DNA of 64,000 nucleotides from the NCBI GenBank assembly GCA_029202385.1, contig CP119314.1, positions 746,501-810,500 on the forward strand, written 5' to 3'. Shown here in pieces: positions 29,053-36,363 of the stretch; the stretch's first letter is position 1; each line of letters begins with the position of its first letter. The DNA comes from Candidatus Sphingomonas phytovorans (GTDB lineage Bacteria; Pseudomonadota; Alphaproteobacteria; Sphingomonadales; Sphingomonadaceae). Below the pieces are notes generated by a model. The model did no database searches. It saw only the letters and a program-made list of their open reading frames with translations, and had not been told where the DNA came from. Position numbers and translations under genes: made by a program.

Positions 29053-29708
29053 CGGTCGCTGACGACAGGGCCGATCGCATGGCGGCCTCGAAGACGCTGC
29101 AACGCGGCCTCGATTTGATCGAGGCCGTGGCGCGCGGGGAGGGGCATCCGGTCAACCTGGCTGATGCTACGGGGCTCACCTATAGTACGACGCATCGCAT
29201 TGCGGGCGTGCTCGTCGAACGAGGCTATCTGGTTCCGATCAGGCGCGGTGGCTACCGGCTTGGTCCGACCGCGGCGCATATCGGGTTCGAGGCACAGCGC
29301 CAGCTCGACCTGATCCAGGTTGCGCGCCCGCATCTAGAGGCGGTTGCTGCCGCGACGCGCGATACCGCGAGTCTTGCGGTCCTGCGGGAAGACGGGGTCC
29401 TCCATCTCGATGTGGTCCTGGGCACACGGCCCACGATCGTCGCGCGGCGTCTCGGAGAACGCCAGCCATTCGACTCCGCGATCGGCAAGGTCCTTCGCGG
29501 CGCCGACTTCGCGGCGGGCGAGGAGGAGGGGGGTCAGATCTATTGCGCCGCCGCCCCCGTACGTGGTTTCGCGCGGAACGTCGTCGCCGCGCTCGCGCTG
29601 TCGAGCCCGGCGCGCGATAGCGACGAAGCCCGTGCGGAAGCGCTGGCGCGTGCTGTCACGGAGGCAGCCGAAGCCCTGTCGCACGACCTTGGGTCGGTTG
29701 CCCGGTAG
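29049..29708 (+). CDS. IclR-family transcriptional regulator
   Basis: A 219-residue regulator, short for the family (usually about 250). Residues 13-65 form the winged helix-turn-helix (KTLQRGLDLIEAVARGEGHP, then LADATGLTYSTTHRIAGVL). The sensor domain follows (LEAVAAATRDTASLAVLRED) but its central part is condensed. The GTG start at 29049 overlaps the GH3 stop by 4 bp, so it is the last gene of the operon. IclR proteins often sense aromatic acids or sugar-acid intermediates, which suits an operon that frees phenolic acids. It may be the autoregulator, alongside or instead of the tandem TetR protein upstream. Confidence 0.88.
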   Translation: MTVADDRADRMAASKTLQRGLDLIEAVARGEGHPVNLADATGLTYSTTHRIAGVLVERGYLVPIRRGGYRLGPTAAHIGFEAQRQLDLIQVARPHLEAVAAATRDTASLAVLREDGVLHLDVVLGTRPTIVARRLGERQPFDSAIGKVLRGADFAAGEEEGGQIYCAAAPVRGFARNVVAALALSSPARDSDEARAEALARAVTEAAEALSHDLGSVAR

Positions 29709-29754
29709 ATCGCGACGTCCCCGTGATCTGGCGACGCCTGATGCCGGCTATCTG

Positions 29755-30195
29755 CTATTGCGAGGGCGACTGCTGGACTCGAACCAGCCGAAGCTCGATG
29801 GTCTGGCCGGCCGGCGGCAGATCCATATGGGTATCGGTGATCCACAGCAGCTTGCCATCGGCGGCGAGAATGCGGGCTGACACCGAATAGCGATTGCGCG
29901 CGATGATCCGGGCAGGATCATAATCGAGCGAGAATGCCAGCGGCACCTGCCGACCCTTTGTCGGGATCGTGACCTGGGCGATCGTCACCGACGGGGCATC
30001 CATGAGACTGACGTCGCTGATGGTCACGACAAGCTGCGCGTCGGTTGGGAGCGCAATTCGTTCACGATAGAGTGCTGTTCCCGACAGCGTGACGGTTTGT
30101 TTCGAGGACGGCAGGCCAGGCCCCTTCTCGACAGTGGCCGGATGGCACGCGCTGAGGCCGATGAGCAACGGCAGGAAAAGGTGGAAGCTTCTCAT
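29755..30195 (-). CDS. YbaY-like lipoprotein
   Basis: A 146-residue predicted lipoprotein: signal peptide with lipobox LSAC at about residues 14-17, then a single beta-rich domain containing VTLSGTALYRERIALPTDAQ shortened to its core, then DAPSVTIAQVTIP and PLAFSLDYDP. These phrases match the YbaY/YscW family of outer-membrane-anchored small lipoproteins, whose function is poorly defined. Convergent with the IclR gene (46 bp between stops), so not part of that operon. Confidence 0.8.
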   Translation of the reverse strand: MRSFHLFLPLLIGLSACHPATVEKGPGLPSSKQTVTLSGTALYRERIALPTDAQLVVTISDVSLMDAPSVTIAQVTIPTKGRQVPLAFSLDYDPARIIARNRYSVSARILAADGKLLWITDTHMDLPPAGQTIELRLVRVQQSPSQ

Positions 30196-30488
30196 CGGGA
30201 TTTCCTCTCATCAACGGAATGAAAGCTGTTCGTTCGCTTCGGTCGACGGCTGGTCAATCGCAGGCGGCATTCTCCAGTTCGGCGCTCTCACCGGCGCGTG
30301 CCGGGCATATCCGGCGACGCTATTCCCCGACCTGTATGGCCGCACGCGGCTGAACGGTGCCCTTATCGCAAACCTTTGGGCCGATAGATAGTAGTCATGC
30401 CGCTGAGAGGATGTCCCGCATGCGGGCAACTTTCGCATGCACGGAGAGGCGTAGGCGGGGATGCCTTTTGCCCGGCACTTGCCAGGCC
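30196..30488. other. Intergenic gap, no gene seen
   Basis: The 293 bp between the YbaY-like start and the stop of the VanX fusion contain no supported gene, no tRNA fold and no strong hairpin that I could recognise. Presumably the YbaY-like promoter lies here. Confidence 0.5.
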
Positions 30489-32852
30489 TCATTGACGTGG
30501 TGAGGCGATATCCTGGAACGACCGGTTGCCGATCGGATAGTCCTGCCAGCCGACCAGATCGAAATGCCACCATTCCTGGGAATAGACGGTGAAACCGTTA
30601 CGCTCCATCGCGGTACGCAACACTTCGCGCAGCCATCTTTGCTCGTCGCTGCCGCCGACATAGTTGGAATAGGAACGGCTGGAGAATTCGTCATAGCGCC
30701 CCGTCGTCACGATCGGCGCACCCGTGGCGAGATCGACCATGGTGAGATCGACCGCAGCGCCGCGATTGTGACGGGACCCCTGGCTTGGATCGGCAACGAA
30801 GATCCGGTTGGAGGGCGGCGTCGCGTCCCAGAACATCTTGGTGACGTACCAGGGACGATAGGCGTCGTGGATCATCAGGCCAAAGCCCTGCGATGCCAGG
30901 GAACGATGAACCCGCCCGATCGCTTCAGCCGCCGGGCGCTGCATGAATGCGCCGGCGCGTTCATAGATCTTCTGACCCATGAAATTGTTGGTGGTGGCGT
31001 ATCGAATATCGAGGCGAATGCCGGGATCGATGGCGGTCAGCGCCACAAGATCCGGCATTTTGACCGGACTGGCCTCGGCTGGCGGGCTGGCGGCCCGTGC
31101 GGCGGTACGCAGCGCGTCGATGCCCGTATTCATGACCGAATGGACGGCGGCTTCCGCTTCGGCACCAAAGTCTCGCCTCGGGAACCGGATCGCGCCGAGC
31201 AACGCTGCCGTCACCTTGCCAGAGGCATCCCGTTCGAACCGCAAGGATTCCAGCGGATACAGCCCGAGACGTTCGGGAAGGGCGTAATGGTCGGCTTCCA
31301 GTCGCCGCAATGGCGACCAGCCCGTCCACTCGATCCGGGCATAGGGCCTGCCGTCGCGCTGATAGACGCGAAGGATATTATGGTCCCAGCCATATTCGCC
31401 GATCAGGCCGGCCAGTTCGGTGTCAGGCACTGAGGGGCGTTGCCAGTCCGTGCGCGTATAGCGCCTGCCTGCCAGTTCGACCGAATTCGCATCCGGGGCG
31501 AAGGAAAACGCGTCGCTGAAATATTGGGCATCATCCAGATAATAACGGTCGCCGTTCTGTCGAACTTCCGCGGCCACTTCCGGCCCGTCGAGCACGAGAC
31601 CGCCGTCGAAAACGCGAACGTTGACGCTGTCGTCGCCGTCGACGAATCGGCCCGATTTCCGCACGGCGTCGGCACCCGATACCCTCCGGGTCTGCAACCA
31701 TTGCGGTAGTGCCGCCCCATCCCGCGCGGCGAGCAGGCTGCGTAGCGCGAAGGAGCCGATACGGTCCGCTGTCGGTCCGGCATCGACGGTGCTGAAAACG
31801 ACCACGCCGATACCGGCATCGGGCATCATGCGCACATCGGCCACATGGCCATAGACGGCGCCCGAATGTCCCACGGTACGCTGGCCGTCGAGCATCCCCA
31901 GTATGAAGCCGAGTCCGAAACGGCGTGCGCCGGGCGGCACCTCAAATTGGGGCCGCCACATCTCCGCCAGGCTTGCGCTCCGCAGAAGCGCGCCATTGCC
32001 TCCGGGCAGCGCGCCGGCGTTGAGCATCGAGGTGGCGAACAGGCCAAGATCGTCGACATTGGTGTAGAGATTACCCGCAGCGGACGTCCCCAGATCGAAG
32101 GCAGGGGCCTGCCAACGGCCACCGTCGAATGACGCCATTTGCGCATAGGCGATGGGAGTCTTGAGCTCGGTGCGCGCGAAGCTGCTGGCATTCATGCCAA
32201 GCGGGGTGAGTACCAGCGTGCGGACGGCATTTTCGAACGGCATGCCGGCAATGCGTGCGACCACCTCACCCACGACAGCGAGACCGGCATTGGAGTATTT
32301 CGTTGTCGTGCCGGGCCTTGCTACCAAGGTCGTGTCGTTGAGACTGGCAACCGTATCCGCCTGCCCCTTTGGGGTGGCATCGAAATAATTCCCGCGGGGT
32401 GGTTCGCGGACCAGGCCGCTGCGGTGAGTCATCAACTGCCGCAGGGTGATCGCCGTCCCAAAGGGATTATGTGGCGAGAATTCGGGTAGATAGCGTGTGA
32501 CGGGTGCATCGAGATCGATCTTGCCCTGCTCGACCAGCCTCATCACCGCGACGTCGGTAAACAATTTGCTGACCGACCCAGCCCGATAGAGGGTGGCCGG
32601 GCTTGCCGGTCGGGTGCCTGCCGCGTCGGCGTTACCCCAGGCCGCGGACCATATTACGCCCGACCTGTCGACCAGTGCCACCGCGATCGAGGGGATCGCC
32701 TTGTCCTTGAGTTCAGCGCGCGCGGCGGATTCGATATTGCGCGCGGCAGTCGCAACGACGGGCGCGGGTGTCGCCGGGTGACTGGATTGGGCTGCGGCCG
32801 GACTGATGGCCGCAGCGACCGCCACAGATAGGATGAGCAGGGGCCGGATCAT
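30489..32852 (-). CDS. CubicO serine hydrolase fused to VanX-type D-Ala-D-Ala dipeptidase
   Basis: A 787-residue two-enzyme fusion with a signal peptide (MIRPLLILSVAVAAAISPAAAQ). The N-terminal part is a class C beta-lactamase/CubicO domain: S93-x-x-K96 in RAGSVSKLFTD, Y-S-N in TKYSNAGLAVV, and HSGAVYGH. The last 200 residues are a zinc D,D-dipeptidase of the VanX/DdpX family: LDIRYATTNNFMG, then metal ligands in GSRHNRGAAVDL (S-x-H-x-x-G-x-x-x-D), and catalytic Glu plus His in QEWWHFDL. Both halves handle D-amino-acid substrates in known relatives. The ATG at 32852 lies 4 bp after the upstream stop, so it is cotranscribed with the class A-like gene. A start at 32882 would overlap that gene. 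Confidence 0.9.
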   Translation of the reverse strand: MIRPLLILSVAVAAAISPAAAQSSHPATPAPVVATAARNIESAARAELKDKAIPSIAVALVDRSGVIWSAAWGNADAAGTRPASPATLYRAGSVSKLFTDVAVMRLVEQGKIDLDAPVTRYLPEFSPHNPFGTAITLRQLMTHRSGLVREPPRGNYFDATPKGQADTVASLNDTTLVARPGTTTKYSNAGLAVVGEVVARIAGMPFENAVRTLVLTPLGMNASSFARTELKTPIAYAQMASFDGGRWQAPAFDLGTSAAGNLYTNVDDLGLFATSMLNAGALPGGNGALLRSASLAEMWRPQFEVPPGARRFGLGFILGMLDGQRTVGHSGAVYGHVADVRMMPDAGIGVVVFSTVDAGPTADRIGSFALRSLLAARDGAALPQWLQTRRVSGADAVRKSGRFVDGDDSVNVRVFDGGLVLDGPEVAAEVRQNGDRYYLDDAQYFSDAFSFAPDANSVELAGRRYTRTDWQRPSVPDTELAGLIGEYGWDHNILRVYQRDGRPYARIEWTGWSPLRRLEADHYALPERLGLYPLESLRFERDASGKVTAALLGAIRFPRRDFGAEAEAAVHSVMNTGIDALRTAARAASPPAEASPVKMPDLVALTAIDPGIRLDIRYATTNNFMGQKIYERAGAFMQRPAAEAIGRVHRSLASQGFGLMIHDAYRPWYVTKMFWDATPPSNRIFVADPSQGSRHNRGAAVDLTMVDLATGAPIVTTGRYDEFSSRSYSNYVGGSDEQRWLREVLRTAMERNGFTVYSQEWWHFDLVGWQDYPIGNRSFQDIASPRQ

Positions 32853-32856
32853 TACT

Positions 32857-33882
32857 TCAGCCGACCAGCAGGAAATAATCATAGGCCGCGCGGGCGATAT
32901 CGGCGATCACGCGTTCCTGCACCTCGGTACCCTTGGTGTCTCCCTTGACATAGACGGCGATGGCGAACTTGCTTCCATCGGGCAACGTGACGAGGCCAAC
33001 GTCGTTGGCGATGCTCATCAGGGTACCGGTCTTGTGCGCGACAACGGTGCCGACCGGCAGCAACCCCTTGAGGCGCTTGTCGCCGGTGTGGCAGCGCTCC
33101 ATGATTCCGAGGAGCGCCTTGGTGCTGGCAGCGCTGACCGCCTTGCCCGACTGGATCTTCAGCAACAGGTCAAGCATCGCTTCCGGCGTCGTGCTGTCTC
33201 GGGGATCGTCATTGAAGGACTTGTTCGGTTTCCCGCTGGCGTCCTGATCGCGCTTCGATGGATCGGCGGCAAAGGCTGCCTTGATCCGCTCCGCAAAGGT
33301 TCCGGGCCCGGGCGGGATATCAAAGGCGCGGTAGATGATATGGGCGGTATCGCCATCGATCTGCTGGCCGGTCACGCCGAGCTTCCGAAGCCAGGCGGTG
33401 ACGGCGGCCGGTCCTCCCGCCTGTGCGGTGAGAACGTCCGTCGCCGTGTTGTCGCTACGGGTCAGCATCAATTCAAGCAGGTTGTAGAGCGACAGCGAAA
33501 CGCCGGGATGCGGCGTCTGCTCGGCGATCCCGTCGGAGTCCACGACCATCGCCGGATCAACCGCGATCATCTGGTCGAGCTTCAACTCGCCCTTGTCAAT
33601 CCGGGAAAAGATGGTTCCGGCCACGGCGATCTTGAACGTGCTGGCGAGCGGAAATGTCGTGCCCGCATTCAATACTGTCCGGCTATTCCCGTCAACGCGC
33701 TGCACGGCGACGCCCACCGTGCCGTCGGTCTGCTTCGCCAGCCGCGCGAATTCGTTGGCTAATCGCGTTCTCGCATCCATTGCCCCCGGGTCCGGCGCAG
33801 CGGCTGCGCCATGCGCGAACAGAGGCGAACCCGCCAGAAGCGCCACGGCGCTTATCGCAGACAGAAGAGGCATTTTTTTCAT
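32857..33882 (-). CDS. Class A beta-lactamase-like protein without the omega-loop Glu
   Basis: A 341-residue exported serine hydrolase. I chose the ATG at 33882 (MKKMPLLSA) because AAGGG lies 5-6 nt upstream and a signal peptide starts there. Class A motifs are clear: S81-T-F-K84, S143-D-N145 and K284-T-G286, plus DPRDSTTPEAM. The omega-loop segment between about 176 and 228 is lengthened and lacks the E166-x-x-L-N signature that deacylates beta-lactams. It may therefore be a poor beta-lactamase, or rather a DD-peptidase-like or peptide-hydrolysing relative. First gene of a two-gene operon with the VanX fusion, divergent from the XRE-cupin regulator. Confidence 0.85.
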   Translation of the reverse strand: MKKMPLLSAISAVALLAGSPLFAHGAAAAPDPGAMDARTRLANEFARLAKQTDGTVGVAVQRVDGNSRTVLNAGTTFPLASTFKIAVAGTIFSRIDKGELKLDQMIAVDPAMVVDSDGIAEQTPHPGVSLSLYNLLELMLTRSDNTATDVLTAQAGGPAAVTAWLRKLGVTGQQIDGDTAHIIYRAFDIPPGPGTFAERIKAAFAADPSKRDQDASGKPNKSFNDDPRDSTTPEAMLDLLLKIQSGKAVSAASTKALLGIMERCHTGDKRLKGLLPVGTVVAHKTGTLMSIANDVGLVTLPDGSKFAIAVYVKGDTKGTEVQERVIADIARAAYDYFLLVG

Positions 33883-33967
33883 GGAGACCCTTTTCAATCT
33901 GATCGAGGGGAGGGGAGCCACGGACTCTCGCCTCTCATCTGAGGAGTTCATCGATTTTTTTCGGTTT

Positions 33968-34097
33968 TGTCAACTAATGTCCCGGTTGGGCAATTTTGAG
34001 CGGTGGGAGCAATGGTTGAGCCGAAGTTCGATCTGAAAATGGACGCTTTTTCGGGTTTTTAGCTCGTGATGACAGTGATATCGGTATGTGCTAAATA
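33968..34097. promoter_or_regulatory. Divergent promoter region of bla-like and XRE genes
   Basis: The 239-bp gap between the two divergent starts is A/T-rich. On the minus strand TTGACA lies at 33973-33968. On the plus strand ATGACA (34069-34074) and TAAATA (34092-34097) are separated by 17 bp, about 25 bp before the XRE start. A degenerate copy of the island motif sits at 33975-33993 (TAATGTC-N4-TTGGGCAA). Confidence 0.4.
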
Positions 34098-34121
34098 AGA
34101 AAATCGAGTGAAAGGAAGAGA

Positions 34122-34802
34122 ATGCGGCCTGCCAGTCTTCGCGAATCTCCGGCCAGTGACCGACAGGCGTTCGCGGAGGACAATCCTGGAGCGGTCCTGC
34201 GCGAGATACGCAGAGCCAATGGCTGGACACTTGCCGATGTCAGTCAGCGCACTGGTATGCCAGTCTCCACGCTTTCCAAGGCCGAAACCGGCAAAATGTC
34301 GCTCAGCTATGAAAAATTGCTGCGTATCAGCCGCGGTCTCGAGATCGATATAACCAGACTCTTTTCGACCGCGGCGCCGGCCCCCGTCAGTCGAAGCGCT
34401 GTTACGGGGCGTCGCAGCATTACGCCGTCAGGCGAGGGGCCTTCGATCCGCACCGCAACGTATAATTATGTTTATCCGTCGGCGGATCTGCTTCACAAGA
34501 CGCTGAATCCAATGATCATCGATATCCAGGTGCGATCAATCGAGGATTTTGGTGATCTGATGCGCCATCCGGGCGAGGAATATGCCCTGGTTCTTGAAGG
34601 GCAATGTGAATTCTATTGCGACCTGTATGCGCCGTCTCTTCTCAAGACTGGGGATTCCATTTATTTCGATGGGACGATGGGGCACGGATATGTGGCGGTC
34701 GGTGAGGGGCCTTGCCGTATTCTGTCCATATGCTCGGCGACCGATGCGGATTTGAAATCGGCCCTGACGCCGATCGATGGTCGGGGCGTTTCCAAGCTCT
34801 GA
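34122..34802 (+). CDS. XRE-cupin transcriptional regulator
   Basis: A 226-residue regulator. The N-terminal XRE/Cro helix-turn-helix spans about residues 24-80 (AVLREIRRANGWTLADVSQ, then TGMPVSTLSKAETGKMSL). The C-terminal cupin sensor spans about 125-215 (HPGEEYALVLEGQCEFY, then GDSIYFDGTMGHGYV). XRE-cupin proteins commonly govern amino-acid or small-acid catabolism. It lies between the bla-like operon (divergent) and the D-serine dehydratase-like gene (20 bp downstream, same strand), so it is the best candidate controller of the D-amino-acid island. Direct target sites are inferred. Confidence 0.9.
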   Translation: MRPASLRESPASDRQAFAEDNPGAVLREIRRANGWTLADVSQRTGMPVSTLSKAETGKMSLSYEKLLRISRGLEIDITRLFSTAAPAPVSRSAVTGRRSITPSGEGPSIRTATYNYVYPSADLLHKTLNPMIIDIQVRSIEDFGDLMRHPGEEYALVLEGQCEFYCDLYAPSLLKTGDSIYFDGTMGHGYVAVGEGPCRILSICSATDADLKSALTPIDGRGVSKL

Positions 34803-34822
34803 AAATTTTCTAATATTGAAAA

Positions 34823-36160
34823 ATGAATCCTGTCGTGCCAATCATCGCCGATGGCACGGGGGTGATGATGGGCATATCGAAGGAAAACGCCGCCAAGGCG
34901 CCGCTCGACTGGTGCTTCAAGGCGTGGCCGGCCAATGTGCCTGCCTATATGCCGGACACGCTGGCTGATCTCGGCTGGTCCATCCTGAACGAGGATGTCA
35001 TGCTGCCCGTCGCGGTGCTGAGCGAGAGCGCCATGCGACACAATAGCGCCTGGATGCGGCGTTTCACCGAGCTGGCGGACGTCAAGCTCGCGCCGCATGG
35101 CAAGACGACCATGAGTCCCGAACTGTTCGACCTTCAGTTCGCGGATGGCGCATGGGGCATGACGGCGGCAACGGCGGCGCAGGTTCGTATCTATCGCGCG
35201 CATGGGATCAACCGCATCATCCTGGCCAATCAGCTCGTGGGGCGCCAGCCGACTGACTATGTGCTGGGCGAACTGCGCGGCGATCCGGATTTCGATTTCT
35301 ACTGCCTGGTGGATTCGGTGGCGGCAATCGAGCAGCTCGAGCGGCGGATGTCCGCCTATCCGCTGGCCCCCAAAGTCCAGGTGCTGCTTGAGCTGGGGCT
35401 TGATGGCGGGCGGGGCGGCGTCAGGGACGATGATGAAGCGATGGCGGTCGCCTTGCGCGCGTCGGTGTCTCACCATCTGTCATTGCGGGGCATTGAGGCG
35501 TTCGAGGGCATCCTTCAGGGTGGAGGTTCGGAGGGGGAGGCCAGGATGTGCGGCCTCCTGCAGCGCATGGTCGATATCGCCGAGCGCTGCAGAAGGAACG
35601 GGCTGTTCTCGGGGCGGCCGATATTGTCGGCAGGGGGCTCCTCTTTCTTCGATGTGGCGGCGGCTGTTCTGCATCAGGCAGGCGAGCGCGGGGCTTATGA
35701 GGTCATCCTGCGCAGCGGATGCTATCTGGTCCATGACAGCAGCTTCTATGCTGAACTCGTGGAGCGACTGATCGCGCGATCTCCCAGCGCGGCAAGCCTG
35801 GGGGAGGGTTTGAGGCCGGCGCTTGAGGTCTGGGCATATGTACAGTCCCGTCCTGAACCGACCCGTGCGATCATCGGTCTCGGCAAGCGGGACACCTCGG
35901 CCGATGTGCGCGATCCGACTCCGGTGCGTTGGGCCCGGCCGGGCGAAGGAAAGCCTCTCCTGCTTGATGCCGGGCACAGGACCGTGCGGCTCGACGACCA
36001 CCACGCCTATGTCGACGTTCCGGCAGATTCTCCTTTGCAGGTGGGAGATATGGTCGCCTTCGGTGTGTCACATCCCTGCACGACCTTCGATCGCTGGCCT
36101 GCCTTGTTTGTGGTCGACGATGCTTTGACCATCACTGGAGCCGTAAGGACATTTTTCTAA
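34823..36160 (+). CDS. D-serine dehydratase-like fold-III PLP enzyme
   Basis: A 445-residue enzyme of the alanine-racemase-fold D-amino-acid deaminase/aldolase group. PLP Lys K94 lies in VKLAPHGKTTMSP. The C-terminal metal site is H417-P-C419 in VSHPCTTFDRW, with DDHHAYVDV before it. A His-x-Cys pair is the zinc site of eukaryotic-type D-serine dehydratases, whereas D-threonine aldolases usually have His-x-Asp, so D-serine (or D-threonine, D-threo-hydroxyaspartate) deamination is favoured. It probably forms a transcription unit with the XRE-cupin gene. Cytoplasmic: no signal peptide. Start could be a few codons later (Met15 or Met16). Confidence 0.88.
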   Translation: MNPVVPIIADGTGVMMGISKENAAKAPLDWCFKAWPANVPAYMPDTLADLGWSILNEDVMLPVAVLSESAMRHNSAWMRRFTELADVKLAPHGKTTMSPELFDLQFADGAWGMTAATAAQVRIYRAHGINRIILANQLVGRQPTDYVLGELRGDPDFDFYCLVDSVAAIEQLERRMSAYPLAPKVQVLLELGLDGGRGGVRDDDEAMAVALRASVSHHLSLRGIEAFEGILQGGGSEGEARMCGLLQRMVDIAERCRRNGLFSGRPILSAGGSSFFDVAAAVLHQAGERGAYEVILRSGCYLVHDSSFYAELVERLIARSPSAASLGEGLRPALEVWAYVQSRPEPTRAIIGLGKRDTSADVRDPTPVRWARPGEGKPLLLDAGHRTVRLDDHHAYVDVPADSPLQVGDMVAFGVSHPCTTFDRWPALFVVDDALTITGAVRTFF

Positions 36161-36241
36161 GGCAGGTTTCTGCGGGGAGGGGCGTCGTTGATTTGAGAGG
36201 GACGCATGGAACCGCCAGCTCCAGGGTGCTCGCCATTTAGA

Positions 36242-36302
36242 TTGACAAATCCCCGAATGGGATGATTATATCTAAAATAGATAATAATTTCGATATACGA
36301 AA
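36242..36302 (+). promoter_or_regulatory. Promoter with two palindromes before CubicO-TM gene
   Basis: TTGACA (36242-36247) and GATTAT (36264-36269) are spaced by 16 bp. Two inverted repeats follow or overlap: TATCTA-AAA-TAGATA (36269-36283) and TTTCG-ATATA-CGAAA (36288-36302). On the minus strand this stretch also weakly fits the island motif (ATTATC-N4-TTAGATA). Confidence 0.45.
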
Positions 36303-36363
36303 AACTTTCACACGTGCTCGGCCCCACTGGCCTGCGCGTCGAGCCGGCAGGGATGGGGATGGC

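Noticed and set aside
30489..33882. Vancomycin-resistance cassette reading of the VanX and beta-lactamase-like genes
   Set aside because: No VanH, VanA-type ligase or VanRS is present, the VanX domain is exported and fused, and the neighbours are catabolic.
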